A program made the translations under genes and the position numbers. From the NCBI RefSeq assembly GCF_900142825.1, contig NZ_FRCH01000001.1, positions 186,001 through 250,000 of the forward strand: 64,000 bases of DNA, written 5' to 3'. This document shows, one piece after another, positions 45,346-54,054 of this stretch (position 1 is its first letter; each line of letters begins with the position of its first letter). Under the pieces are notes generated by a model. It worked only from the letters and a program-made list of their open reading frames with translations, had not been told where the DNA came from and did not search any database. Source of the stretch: Rhodanobacter sp. OK091. Its GTDB lineage: Bacteria > Pseudomonadota > Gammaproteobacteria > Xanthomonadales > Rhodanobacteraceae.

Positions 45346-45825
45346 CGTGATGCTCGTCTTCACAAACAAAATGCAGAATGCGTCGTCGCAATTGTCAACG
45401 AATCGTGAGCAGCAGTTAAACTTCTTTCCTTCGGCACTTGCCAGTCGCGAATACCGCCACTAGGCTTCGACGATCGAATATCGCGGCATCCGGAAAACGG
45501 GGTGTCGAAGTACGCGACGAACCGGAAGAATCCGAATCGGCGCGACCCGGCAGCAACATCGCCGGATGGCATACGCCTCGCATCCAACGAGCGCGCAGCA
45601 GTTGCAGGCAACACGGCCCACCAGGCACGCGCAACGCCCGGCAGCACAACTTCCGATCGGCATAGACCTGCCGCTCGACCCGCCACAATCCCGTGGCAAA
45701 GCGCCTGACCACAAGTTTCGGTCATGGCGATAGATCCAGATGGAACGGCCTGCCCGCCCGTCCATCGCAACGGCGCACAAAGCTTGCAGTCTGCTTTGCG
45801 CGTACAGCACGTTGGAGGCAGAACC
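45346..45825. other. 480-bp interval without a recognised gene
   Basis: Short open frames exist on both strands, but none has a ribosome site, a motif or a plausible domain. It contains the promoter and ribosome site (GGAGG, 45814-45818) of the following cell-wall hydrolase. It may hold a decayed gene; I see no structure. Confidence 0.5.
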
Positions 45826-46260
45826 TTGAAACTTTCCATGTTGTTGTGGCTGACGTCATTGATGCCCCAGCCCGTCGCTGACCACGCTTGCCTCGCCACT
45901 ACCGTCTATCTGGAAGCCCGCAGCGAATCGACCAATGGCCAACTCGCCGTCGCCGAAGTCGCCCTGCGCCGCCGCGACCGCGGCCAATGGGGAAGCACGG
46001 TATGCAAAGTGGTTACCGCGCCGCATCAGTTCGCGACAACCACTACGCCCGGCTCGTTCGAGATCACCAGCCTCGAAGCCTTCAGCAAGGCGTGGCAGGT
46101 GGCCGGCAGATCGCTCTACAACTGGCAGTTGCCGTTGGCGCAACGCCATATGCTGGTACCTCGCGCCGATCACTTCGCCACAACGGCGATTACACCCGCC
46201 TGGTCGCACAACCGTCCCAGTGTGACGATCGGCGAACACGCCTTCTACGCGGTGAACTGA
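45826..46260 (+). CDS. Cell wall hydrolase, SleB/Hydrolase_2 family
   Basis: A 144-residue exported protein. The start is a TTG at 45826, supported by GGAGG 7 bp upstream, giving a short signal peptide (MKLSMLLWLTSLMPQPVA). The mature domain begins with CLATTVYLEARSESTNGQLAVAEVALRR, the SleB-type signature with catalytic Glu in YLEARSE, followed by a Cys pair. These enzymes cleave peptidoglycan, and non-sporulating proteobacteria carry stand-alone versions. Ends at a strong bidirectional terminator. Confidence 0.85.
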   Translation: MKLSMLLWLTSLMPQPVADHACLATTVYLEARSESTNGQLAVAEVALRRRDRGQWGSTVCKVVTAPHQFATTTTPGSFEITSLEAFSKAWQVAGRSLYNWQLPLAQRHMLVPRADHFATTAITPAWSHNRPSVTIGEHAFYAVN

Positions 46261-46284
46261 TCCACGATTCGCAATCTTGAGTCA

Positions 46285-46320
46285 ATAAAAAAGCCCTCGC
46301 ATGAGGGCTTTTTTATTTTT
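46285..46320. terminator. Strong bidirectional Rho-independent terminator
   Basis: AAAAAAGCCCTC-GCAT-GAGGGCTTTTTT: a 10- to 12-bp stem with a 4-base loop, A-tract on the left and T-tract on the right, between the convergent cell-wall hydrolase and glycine-zipper genes. Confidence 0.92.
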
Positions 46321-46345
46321 GGACGTCCATACATATGGACGTCCA
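46320..46345. repeat. Two TGGACGTCCA palindromes in tandem
   Basis: The 10-bp perfect palindrome TGGACGTCCA occurs at 46320-46329 and 46336-46345, centres 16 bp apart, immediately after the terminator and before the end of the minus-strand lipoprotein gene. Confidence 0.6.
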
Positions 46346-46361
46346 TACGGCAAAGTAAAAC

Positions 46362-46859
46362 TCATCGCGGATAGACGTGACCGTCACTGACCACGACATA
46401 GTCGCCATTGCGAACGCGCGGATCCTCGCGCTGGGTCACCGTGGCGTACTGGCCATTGTCCAACCGCACATCGATGCGCCACGCCACGTTATTGCCGTCA
46501 CTGCGCTTGCCGACCTGGTTACCGACGACACCGCCAGCCACCGCACCCACCACGGTAGCCGCCTTGCGGCCATCGCCCTTGCCTACCGTATTGCCCAGCA
46601 CACCGCCGGCAACCGCACCGATGATCGCGCCTAGCGTGCCGCCATTGCCGCTGCTGCTGTCGGTATAGACCTGCTGTACATCCTGTACTACACCGCATGT
46701 CTGGCACCGAACGTTCCGATTGTCGTAGCCACCCTGCTGGCTTTGATAGCCACGATTGTAGTTACCACCGTTGTTGTAAGGCGCAGTCTCGCAACCGCCA
46801 AGCGCGAGGCCAGCGGTGACCGCCACGACCAGGGCAAACTTGCTAGTCAGTGCATTCAT
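46362..46859 (-). CDS. Glycine-zipper 2TM lipoprotein
   Basis: A 165-residue lipoprotein (lipobox LALGGC). After a linker rich in Asn, Gly and Tyr and a CQTC pair comes the Gly-zipper hairpin GTLGAIIGAVAGGVLGNTVGKGDGRKAATVVGAVAGG (residues ~78-114), then a C-terminal beta segment (WRIDVRLDNGQYATVTQ...GDYVVVSDGHVYPR), as in SlyB/PcpB-type outer-membrane lipoproteins. The start is the ATG at 46859 with AGGAAG upstream. A paralogue lies 29 bp upstream. Confidence 0.87.
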   Translation of the reverse strand: MNALTSKFALVVAVTAGLALGGCETAPYNNGGNYNRGYQSQQGGYDNRNVRCQTCGVVQDVQQVYTDSSSGNGGTLGAIIGAVAGGVLGNTVGKGDGRKAATVVGAVAGGVVGNQVGKRSDGNNVAWRIDVRLDNGQYATVTQREDPRVRNGDYVVVSDGHVYPR

Positions 46860-46888
46860 TTGAGTCACTTCCTTTTCAGCGGTTCGAT

Positions 46889-47470
46889 TCAGCGAGCGTC
46901 GGATACTGCCGTCACACCTTCCTGAACCTGCACCCTGTCGCCCGGGTCATGATCCATGCGCACGGTGCGGGTGACTCCGTTGTACACGTAACGTACGTCA
47001 TAGCCTACGATCTTGCTGCTGGTGTTGTTGACCGTGCTGCACCGACGCTCGACCGAACTGGTCACCTGGGCACGCTGGTGACTGGCCTCGATGCGATTGC
47101 CGGCATAACCGCCACCGACCGCACCCGCCACCGTAGCCAGCGTCCTGCCCTTGCCGCCACCGATCTGGTTGCCGAGCAGTCCGCCGGCGATCGCGCCAAT
47201 GGCTGTGCCGGCGATCTGGTGCTGATCCTTGGGCGGCGCGGTATGTGTCACGGTTTCGTCGTGGCAGACCTCCTGCGGATTGTTCGCCGTCGAGCGCACC
47301 GGGTCGACACTGACCACCTGGGCGTACTTCACCGAGGCATCTGCACTGGTACCCGCATCGGCAGCACCATTGGAGGCGCCCGCATCCGCGCTCCGATTGC
47401 AAGCCGAAAGGCTTGTCGCGAGTGCCGCCGCGATAGCGATATTGAGTACATTGACCATGAGCCTGTTCAT
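46889..47470 (-). CDS. Glycine-zipper 2TM lipoprotein (paralogue)
   Basis: A 193-residue lipoprotein (lipobox SLSAC) with the central Gly-zipper GTAIGAIAGGLLGNQIGGGKGRTLATVAGAVGGGYAGN and a C-terminal domain with paired Cys (CHDETVTH, RRCSTVNN) and YDVRYVYNGVTRTVRMDHDPG. Similar to the downstream gene but longer, with an Ala/Ser/Asp-rich N-terminal spacer. The ATG at 47470 is preceded by AGGAGAGG. Probably cotranscribed with the shorter paralogue; role likely in outer-membrane integrity. Confidence 0.87.
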   Translation of the reverse strand: MNRLMVNVLNIAIAAALATSLSACNRSADAGASNGAADAGTSADASVKYAQVVSVDPVRSTANNPQEVCHDETVTHTAPPKDQHQIAGTAIGAIAGGLLGNQIGGGKGRTLATVAGAVGGGYAGNRIEASHQRAQVTSSVERRCSTVNNTSSKIVGYDVRYVYNGVTRTVRMDHDPGDRVQVQEGVTAVSDAR

Positions 47471-47661
47471 CACCATCCTCTCCTCTGTTTGTCTGCTACG
47501 GGTTGGCCGACGCATCTTGCGCCGGCGCAATAATCTGCGACGCCATTGAACCGCTATCCAACTGAATCGGAGCTAGCTAGGAATGCTCTGACCTATTCAC
47601 TTGGAGAGCCCCCTGCGCTCCTGACATTATCTTCACATCGAAACCGTCGAACTCACTGCCA

Positions 47662-48459
47662 GTGCACGAAAATAACCCTCCGCCCAAGCTGGTCGACAGC
47701 CACGTCCATCTCGATGACGAGGCGTTCGCCGTCGATCGCGACGCAGTGATCGAACGCGCCGGCCAGGCTGGCGTCGAGACGATGATCGTACCGGCCGTCG
47801 ACGCCGGCAGTTGGCCGCGGATAAAGGCGCTGTGCGCCGATCATGCCGGGCTGCATCCTGCCTTCGGCCTGCATCCGATGTTCCTGCCCCATCATCTCCC
47901 CGCGCATGTGGACGCACTGTCTGCATGCTTCGATGGAGGCGGCGCGGTAGCCGTAGGCGAGATCGGCCTGGATTTTCATATGGACGGCCTCGACCACGAA
48001 CTCCAGCGGTATTACTTCTTGCGTCAACTCGAACTGGCGCGGGAGCGGGAACTGCCGGTGATCGTGCACGCACGCGGCGCGCTGGAAGAGGTAAGCCTGA
48101 CCTTGCGCCGCACCGGCGGTTTGCGCGGTGTGGTGCACAGCTTTTCCGGCAGCGAGCAGCAGGCTCGGCAATTGTGGGAGATCGGCTTCCACCTCGGCAT
48201 TGGCGGCCCGGTGACCTACCCGCGTGCGCAACGGCTGCGCCGCATCGTGGCGCAGATGCCCATCGAATTCCTGCTGCTGGAAAGCGACGCCCCGGACCAA
48301 CCCGACGCAGCCCATCGCGGTGAACGAAACGAGCCGGCGCGAGTCGCCGAGGTGCTGCGATGCGTCGCCGAATTGCGCGGTGAATCGGCCGCGGACATCG
48401 CCGCCGCAACCAGCGCCAATGCGCACCGTTTGTTCGGACTGGTTCGTCGCGACAATTGA
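47662..48459 (+). CDS. TatD-family metal-dependent hydrolase
   Basis: A 265-residue TIM-barrel nuclease-like protein. Metal ligands: DSHVHLDD (His-x-His), Glu in VGEIGLDFH, His in VIVHARGAL, His in VVHSFSGS and Asp in LLESDAPDQ. Resembles YjjV/TatD deoxyribonucleases. The start is a GTG at 47662 with no clear ribosome site. Confidence 0.9.
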   Translation: MHENNPPPKLVDSHVHLDDEAFAVDRDAVIERAGQAGVETMIVPAVDAGSWPRIKALCADHAGLHPAFGLHPMFLPHHLPAHVDALSACFDGGGAVAVGEIGLDFHMDGLDHELQRYYFLRQLELARERELPVIVHARGALEEVSLTLRRTGGLRGVVHSFSGSEQQARQLWEIGFHLGIGGPVTYPRAQRLRRIVAQMPIEFLLLESDAPDQPDAAHRGERNEPARVAEVLRCVAELRGESAADIAAATSANAHRLFGLVRRDN

Positions 48460-48526
48460 GTGCGGTTCTTCAACCACTGCAGTCGCCGCCACTTGCGCAG
48501 GCGATTCCGGACTTGCTATCTTTTAG

Positions 48527-48553
48527 TTCATTGATGAAATATAAGTTGATGAA
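48527..48553. promoter_or_regulatory. Candidate MarR operator
   Basis: The perfect palindrome TTCATTGATGAA (48527-48538) is followed by a second TTGATGAA (48546-48553), a 15-bp direct repeat ending against the GTG start at 48554. The location suits autorepression by the MarR product. Confidence 0.55.
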
Positions 48554-49078
48554 GTGGCAAAGCTGACGAATTGCATCGCGATGATGGATGAGGGTATCGG
48601 CCGGGTGAGCCAGATCATCCCGCAGCTACCCGCAACTGAAGCGCGGCTGAGCCGGCTGATGCTGATGGTCAGCACCAGCCTCGAAGAAGAGCTCGAGTTC
48701 AAGCTCAAGCCGCACAAGCTCAACCACAGCGAATTTCTCACGTTGATGGTTCTGTACAGCCGCCCGGACGGCAGCTCGACGCCAGGCGAGCTTTGCGAGT
48801 TCGCCTCCCAGGGCGCTACCAACATGACCCGAATCGGGAACGCCCTCGTGAAACGCGGACTGATCACCCGTGGTGCCAGCGAAGAGGATCGCCGCTGCGT
48901 GCTGATCCGCATAACCGCAGCCGGCCGGCGTTTCGTGCAGAAGATGCTGCCGCCGATGTTCCCCCGTGTCGCGACCATGTTTGCCGGCTTCAGCGACAAC
49001 GACAAACGCAACCTCAGCCGTTTGCTGCGCAAGCTGGCGCATAACCTCGACCAGTTGAGCGAAGCCCCCCAGCCATGA
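48554..49078 (+). CDS. MarR-family regulator of the efflux operon (EmrR-like)
   Basis: A 174-residue protein. The winged helix-turn-helix shows NHSEFLTLMVLYSRPDGSSTPGELCEFASQGATNMTRIGNALVKRGLITR and the wing ASEEDRRCVLIRITAAG. The start is given as the GTG at 48554; ATGs at 48581 and 48584 are alternatives that would free the operator region. Its stop is next to the first ATG of the outer-membrane factor gene (ATGA at 49075), so it is part of the efflux operon, as EmrR is of emrRAB. Confidence 0.9.
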   Translation: MAKLTNCIAMMDEGIGRVSQIIPQLPATEARLSRLMLMVSTSLEEELEFKLKPHKLNHSEFLTLMVLYSRPDGSSTPGELCEFASQGATNMTRIGNALVKRGLITRGASEEDRRCVLIRITAAGRRFVQKMLPPMFPRVATMFAGFSDNDKRNLSRLLRKLAHNLDQLSEAPQP

Positions 49079-49089
49079 AGGAAGCTCCG

Positions 49090-50580
49090 ATGAAGCATGT
49101 CTTGCTACGCGGCCGCACGGTGCTGGCCGCGGCGACCCTGCTTGCGCTGGCTGCCTGCGCCAGCACGCCGAACAAACTTGGCTCGCCGACGTTGCGCGAC
49201 GACGTGCCCCTGGCCGGCCTGCAGGCGCCCACCCGCCCCGGCTGGCCCGCAGCATCGTGGTGGCGCCAGTACGGCGATCCGCAGTTGGATGGGTTGATGG
49301 ACCAGGCGATGCAGCAGTCGCCGGATCTCGCACTGGCGCAGAGCCGCGTGCAGGACGCCGACCAGTCCGCGCGGCTTGCCGCGGCGCAGCTGGGGCTGTC
49401 GCTCAACGGCAATGCGCAGGTATCGCGCACGCGCATGAGCGATCACGGATTGATCCCGAGCAAATTCCTCGGCTTCTCCTGGTACAACCAGGCCGACCTC
49501 GGCGTGCAACTGCAATACGACTTCGACTGGTGGGGCAAGAAGCGCGCGACGGTGGAGGCCGCGCTGGACCAGGCGCATGCCGCCGAGGCACAACGCAGCG
49601 CTGCCGCGCTGGCGATCCAGTACGCCGTCGCCGACACCTACTTCGGCTGGCAGGCCGATCAGGCACGCCTGCAACTGACTGATCAACTGCTTGCCACCCA
49701 GCAGCAGCTCGTGCACATCGCTGGATTGCGCGTACGGCAAGGTGTCGACCTGCCGGACGAAGCACAGAAAGCCCGGGCGCAGCTGGCAGCGGTGCGCGAA
49801 ATGCGCGTGGCGCTCGACGGTTCGGCGAAGATCCGCCGCGCCGCACTCGCCTCGCTGCTCGGCGTCGCACCGGCACAATTGCCGCCACTCGAGGCTCGCC
49901 AGCTGCCCATGGTTGAACGCGGCGTACCGGCCCAGGCCGGGCTGGACCTGATCGCCCGCCGCCCGGACATCGCCGCCAGCCGCTGGCAGGTCGAGGCTGC
50001 GCTGAAGCAGACCGATGCTGCGCGTGCCGAGTTCTTTCCCGACATCAGCATCACCGCGTTGGCCGGCCTTTCCAGCATCGACATGGGCAAGCTGCTCACC
50101 GCCGGCAGCCGCACGTTCGCACTGACCCCGGCGCTGCACCTGCCGATCTTCAACAGCGGTGCACTCGAGGCCAATTACGGTCTGAGCAGGGCACAGCTCG
50201 GCGCGGCGGTGGCGCAGTACGACAGCACGGTGCTGACCGCCGCGCGCGAAGTGGCCACGCAGGCTTTGGGTGCCGAGCAGATCGCTGCCCGCCAGCACGA
50301 ACAGCAAGCTCAGCTCGATGCCGACCAGCAGCTGCTTGCGAACGCGCAAGCGCGTGTGCATCAAGGTGTGCGCGATGTCCGCGAAAGCCTGGGCGCGCAG
50401 GCCGAACTGCTGCAGCAACGCGATGCCGCGGCCCAGTTGCAGGCGCAGGCATTGAGCACGGATCTCGCCTTGATCAAGGCTCTCGGCGGCGGCTATCGCG
50501 ACAACGCGCAGGCCGCTGCCAGCACCGAATCATCTCCCTCTTCTGTTACCACCGGAGTCGCCGACCATGAGCGCCACTGA
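49090..50580 (+). CDS. Outer-membrane efflux lipoprotein (NodT/OprM type)
   Basis: A 496-residue TolC-like outer-membrane factor with a lipoprotein signal (lipobox ALAAC). Two outer-membrane efflux repeats lie at ~60-255 and ~270-455 (VQDADQSARLAAAQLG..., DLIARRPDIAASRWQVEAALKQTDAARAEFFPDI). The ATG at 49090 has AAGGA upstream; an ATG at 49075 overlapping the marR stop is also possible. It provides the outer-membrane channel for the EmrAB pair encoded next. Confidence 0.93.
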   Translation: MKHVLLRGRTVLAAATLLALAACASTPNKLGSPTLRDDVPLAGLQAPTRPGWPAASWWRQYGDPQLDGLMDQAMQQSPDLALAQSRVQDADQSARLAAAQLGLSLNGNAQVSRTRMSDHGLIPSKFLGFSWYNQADLGVQLQYDFDWWGKKRATVEAALDQAHAAEAQRSAAALAIQYAVADTYFGWQADQARLQLTDQLLATQQQLVHIAGLRVRQGVDLPDEAQKARAQLAAVREMRVALDGSAKIRRAALASLLGVAPAQLPPLEARQLPMVERGVPAQAGLDLIARRPDIAASRWQVEAALKQTDAARAEFFPDISITALAGLSSIDMGKLLTAGSRTFALTPALHLPIFNSGALEANYGLSRAQLGAAVAQYDSTVLTAAREVATQALGAEQIAARQHEQQAQLDADQQLLANAQARVHQGVRDVRESLGAQAELLQQRDAAAQLQAQALSTDLALIKALGGGYRDNAQAAASTESSPSSVTTGVADHERH

Positions 50581-51775
50581 GTCCGACAAGTCGTCCGTCG
50601 ACGCCAACGACAACGGCATGGCCGCCAAAGATCCGGCCAAGCGCCGACGCGTACTGCTGATCGTCGCCAGCGCGTTCATCCTCGCCGGACTGATCTGGTT
50701 TCTGCTGTGGCTGTTCGTGTTTTCCACCCGCGTGAAAACCGACAACGCCTACGTCGGCGGCAACCAGGTGGCGATCTCGGCGCAGGTGCCGGGCACGGTG
50801 GTGGCGATCCTCGCCGACGACACTCAGCACGTCGACGCCGGCCAGATGCTGGTGAAACTGGACAGCACCGATGCCGATACGCGCCTGCAGCAGGCGCGCA
50901 GCGCGCTGGCCCAGGCAGTGCGCAGCGTGCGCCAGCAGACCAGCTCCGCCAGCAGCGCGGATGCCCAGGTGGTCAACGCCAGGCTCGCCCTGAAGAAGGC
51001 GGAGGCCGACCTGAAGCGCCGGTTGCCCTTGATCGCCGCGCAGGCCGAGTCGCCCGAAATCGTGCAACACATGCGCGATGGCGTCGACCAGGCGCAGGCC
51101 TCCGTATCCGCCGCCGAGTCGCAATCGGCCGCTGCGCATGCCGCGGTCGAAGGCTCCGATGTGGCGCAGAATCCGGTGGTGTTGCAGGCCCGGGCGAATT
51201 TCCGCGCCGCCTGGGTCGCGGCCCAGCGCAACGCGATCTATGCGCCGGTGTCCGGCTATGTCGCCGAACGCAGCGTGCAACTAGGCAACAGCGTGGCGGC
51301 CGGCCAGCAGCTGATGACCGTGGTGCCGCTGCATGACTTGTGGATCGACGCGAACTTCAAGGAAAGCCAGCTGCGGCACATCCGCATCGGCCAGCCAGTC
51401 ACGGTGACCTCCGATCTGTACGGCAGCGATGCGGAATACCAAGGCAAGGTAATCGGCCTCGGCGCCGGCACCGGCAGCGTGTTCTCGCTGCTGCCCGCGC
51501 AGAACGCCACCGGGAACTGGATCAAGGTGGTGCAGCGGGTACCGGTGCGCATCGCGCTGGACAACCAGGCGCTGGACAAGCATCCGCTGCGCATCGGCCT
51601 GTCCGCCGACGTGACCGTGGATATCCGCGACGACAAGGGCAGCGTGCTGGCCAACACGCCCGCGCAACAGCCGGTGGCACAAACCACGGTGTACGACCAG
51701 ATGGCCAGCAAGGCGGATGCAGAGGCCGACCGGATCATCAGCGCCAACCTGCCCCACACCGCTGCCGCCAACTGA
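50567..51775 (+). CDS. emrA: EmrA/HlyD-family periplasmic adaptor
   Basis: A 402-residue adaptor with one N-terminal membrane helix (VLLIVASAFILAGLIWFLLWLFVF), the lipoyl half-motifs TDNAYVGGNQVAISAQVPGTV and IYAPVSGYVAERSVQLGNSV, a coiled-coil hairpin (~110-200) and a beta-barrel DLWIDANFKESQLRHIRIGQP. The TDNAY...NFKE pattern is diagnostic of EmrA. It overlaps the OMF gene by 14 bp. Confidence 0.95.
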   Translation: MSATESDKSSVDANDNGMAAKDPAKRRRVLLIVASAFILAGLIWFLLWLFVFSTRVKTDNAYVGGNQVAISAQVPGTVVAILADDTQHVDAGQMLVKLDSTDADTRLQQARSALAQAVRSVRQQTSSASSADAQVVNARLALKKAEADLKRRLPLIAAQAESPEIVQHMRDGVDQAQASVSAAESQSAAAHAAVEGSDVAQNPVVLQARANFRAAWVAAQRNAIYAPVSGYVAERSVQLGNSVAAGQQLMTVVPLHDLWIDANFKESQLRHIRIGQPVTVTSDLYGSDAEYQGKVIGLGAGTGSVFSLLPAQNATGNWIKVVQRVPVRIALDNQALDKHPLRIGLSADVTVDIRDDKGSVLANTPAQQPVAQTTVYDQMASKADAEADRIISANLPHTAAAN

Positions 51776-51783
51776 GCCGGACC

Positions 51784-53349
51784 ATGGCTGCCACACCCAT
51801 CGAAGCCACGTCCGGCGCCGCACCACTGAAGCCGCTGCACGGCGGCCCGCTGGCGCTGCTCACCATCGCTGTCGCGTTCAGCACCTTCATGGAGGTGCTG
51901 GACATGACGATCGTCAACGTCGCGGTGCCGCACATCGCCGGCAGCCTCGGCGTGAGTCCCAGCGAAGGCACCTGGACGATCAGTTCGTACGCGCTGGCCA
52001 GCGCGATCATGCAGCCGCTGACCGGCTGGCTGGCGCGCCGCTTCGGCGAGGTGAAGACCTTCGTCGGTTCGGTGCTGTTGTTCGTGATCTTCTCGATGCT
52101 GTGCGGCCTCGCTACCAGCATGCCGATGCTGGTGATCGGTCGCCTGTTGCAGGGCGCCGGCTCCGGTCCGATGGTGGCGCTGTCGCTGACCTTGCTGCTG
52201 TCGAACTACCCGAAGGAAAAACAGGGCATCGCGCTGGCGCTGTGGGCGATGACCGTGGTGGTGGCACCGATCTTCGGCCCGATCCTCGGCGGCTGGCTGA
52301 CCGACAATTTCTCCTGGCCGTGGATTTTCTACATCAACCTGCCGGTAGGCATCATGGCGGCGGTGGTCACCTGGGGCTTGTTGCGTAAACGCGAGACCAA
52401 GACCTACAAGGCACCGATCGACGCGATCGGCCTGCTGCTGCTGGTAGTGGGCGTGGGCTGCCTGCAGTTCATGCTGGACAACGGCAACGACCATGACTGG
52501 TTCTCCTCGCCGATGATCCTGACCCTGGGCCTCATCGCGCTGGTCTGCCTCACCTTCCTGATCGTATGGGAGCTGCACGCGAAGCACCCGGTGGTGGATT
52601 TGTCGCTGTTCAAGCAGCGCAATTTCACCGTCGGCGTGATCAGTCTCTCGTTGGGCATGTTCGCGTTCTTCGGCATCAACGTGGTGTTCCCGCTGTGGCT
52701 GCAGATCACCTTGGGCTACACCGCGACCTGGGCCGGCCTGGCCACCGCACCGGTCGGCATACTGGCATTCCTGATCGCGCCGATCCTGGGCAAGAACATG
52801 CACAGGCTGGATCTGCGTGCGGTGGTGACCTTCGCGTTCCTGGTGTTCGCCAGTACTGCGTATTGGTTCTCCACCTTCGACAGCTCCGCCTCGTTTTCCA
52901 CCCTGGTCGTGCCGCGCTTCGTGATGGGCCTGGCGATTCCGTGCTTCTTCATTCCGTTGAACCAGATCTACCTGTCCGGCCTGCCGGTGGACCAGATCGC
53001 CAGCGCCTCGGGGCTGTCCAATTTCTGCCGCACCATGGGTTCGAGCGTGTCCACCGCGATCATGGTGACCCTGTGGCAGCACCGCGGCGAAACCCATCAC
53101 GCCACCCTGACCGAGTACGTGAGCCCGGGCCATCCGGCCGCCACCCGGTTCGTCGGGCAGCTCTCGCACACTGGGCTGTCCCATACGCAAAGCCTGGGGC
53201 TGATCGATCAGCTGCTTACACGCGAGGCCCTGACTCTGGCGGTGAACGACGTGTTCTGGGGCTGCGCCATCCTGTTCGTGGCGCTGATCCCGGTGCTGTG
53301 GTTTGCCAGGCCGCCGTTCGGCAGCGCGGGCGGCGCGGCCGGGCACTAG
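51784..53349 (+). CDS. emrB: EmrB/QacA-family MFS drug exporter (DHA2)
   Basis: A 521-residue transporter with 14 predicted helices. DHA2 motifs: MEVLDMTIVNVAVPHIAG in helix 1, WTISSYALASAIMQPLTGWLARRFG, and motif C in VVVAPIFGPILGGWLTDNFSWPWIFYIN. It starts 8 bp after emrA. With the OMF and EmrA it should form a tripartite pump that expels hydrophobic compounds across both membranes. Confidence 0.96.
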   Translation: MAATPIEATSGAAPLKPLHGGPLALLTIAVAFSTFMEVLDMTIVNVAVPHIAGSLGVSPSEGTWTISSYALASAIMQPLTGWLARRFGEVKTFVGSVLLFVIFSMLCGLATSMPMLVIGRLLQGAGSGPMVALSLTLLLSNYPKEKQGIALALWAMTVVVAPIFGPILGGWLTDNFSWPWIFYINLPVGIMAAVVTWGLLRKRETKTYKAPIDAIGLLLLVVGVGCLQFMLDNGNDHDWFSSPMILTLGLIALVCLTFLIVWELHAKHPVVDLSLFKQRNFTVGVISLSLGMFAFFGINVVFPLWLQITLGYTATWAGLATAPVGILAFLIAPILGKNMHRLDLRAVVTFAFLVFASTAYWFSTFDSSASFSTLVVPRFVMGLAIPCFFIPLNQIYLSGLPVDQIASASGLSNFCRTMGSSVSTAIMVTLWQHRGETHHATLTEYVSPGHPAATRFVGQLSHTGLSHTQSLGLIDQLLTREALTLAVNDVFWGCAILFVALIPVLWFARPPFGSAGGAAGH

Positions 53350-53384
53350 AAGCCTGCCGGACTTCGGTTGGCCGGGCTCTTAGA

Positions 53385-53417
53385 AAAAATGCTGCAGCAG
53401 ACAGCTGCAGCATTTTT
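53385..53417 (+). terminator. Rho-independent terminator of the efflux operon
   Basis: AAAAATGCTGCAG (53385-53397) pairs perfectly with CTGCAGCATTTTT (53405-53417) around a 7-base loop, 35 bp after the emrB stop. The A/T ends make it work in both directions. Confidence 0.85.
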
Positions 53418-53466
53418 CCAGACCCCCGGCTGGTGCGGCGCAATATCTTCTGCTAGCGTTCGCCGC

Positions 53467-53964
53467 ATGGCACAAACCAAACGCATCATCAAGAAGTACC
53501 CGAACCGGCGTCTCTACGACACGGAAATCTCCAGTTACATCACGCTGGAGGAGGTCCGCCAGCTGGTCCTGGACAACGAGGATTTCGAAGTCCGCGACGC
53601 GAAGAGCGGTGAGGAACTGACCCGCTCGGTGCTGCTGCAGATCATCTCCGAGCACGAGGACAAGGGACAGCCGATGCTGTCGCCGCAGTTGCTCAGTCAG
53701 ATCATCCGCTTCTACGGCGATTCGCTGCAGGGGTTCATGGGGCCCTATCTGGAGCGCAGCCTGCAGGTGTTCCTCGATCAGCAGACCCAGTTCCGTAGCC
53801 AGCTCAACAGCTTGATGGGGCAGACCCCATGGAACACGCTGAATGACCTGACCGAACGCAACATGGCGGCATTCCAGGCGATACAGCGGGGGCTGATCGA
53901 CACCGCCGCCAAGGTGATCCCGACGCCGGCCGCCAGCAGCCGCAGCGGCAAGAAACCCGGCTGA
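53467..53964 (+). CDS. phaR: Polyhydroxyalkanoate synthesis repressor PhaR
   Basis: A 165-residue regulator with the PhaR DNA-binding N-terminus (RIIKKYPNRRLYDTEISSYITLEEVRQLV) and two PHB-accumulation segments (QPMLSPQLLSQIIRFYGDSLQ; LQVFLDQQTQFRSQL). It binds polyhydroxybutyrate and represses phasin and synthesis genes. It is followed by a PhaB-like reductase. No phaA or phaC in the window. Confidence 0.93.
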   Translation: MAQTKRIIKKYPNRRLYDTEISSYITLEEVRQLVLDNEDFEVRDAKSGEELTRSVLLQIISEHEDKGQPMLSPQLLSQIIRFYGDSLQGFMGPYLERSLQVFLDQQTQFRSQLNSLMGQTPWNTLNDLTERNMAAFQAIQRGLIDTAAKVIPTPAASSRSGKKPG

Positions 53965-54054
53965 TACCGGCCCGGCTGACGGCGCGTATCGACGCGCCGT
54001 CCGTTCGTCTCCCCTGACCCGATCGCCGCAGCACAGCATGTGCTGCCCTGCCGC

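Noticed and set aside
45360-45899. 179-codon open frame on the minus strand
   Set aside because: No ribosome site, no motif, Arg/Cys-rich composition, and it runs into the antisense of the cell-wall hydrolase.
51256-53346. 696-codon open frame on the minus strand
   Set aside because: Antisense of emrB; His/Gln/Arg-rich shadow.
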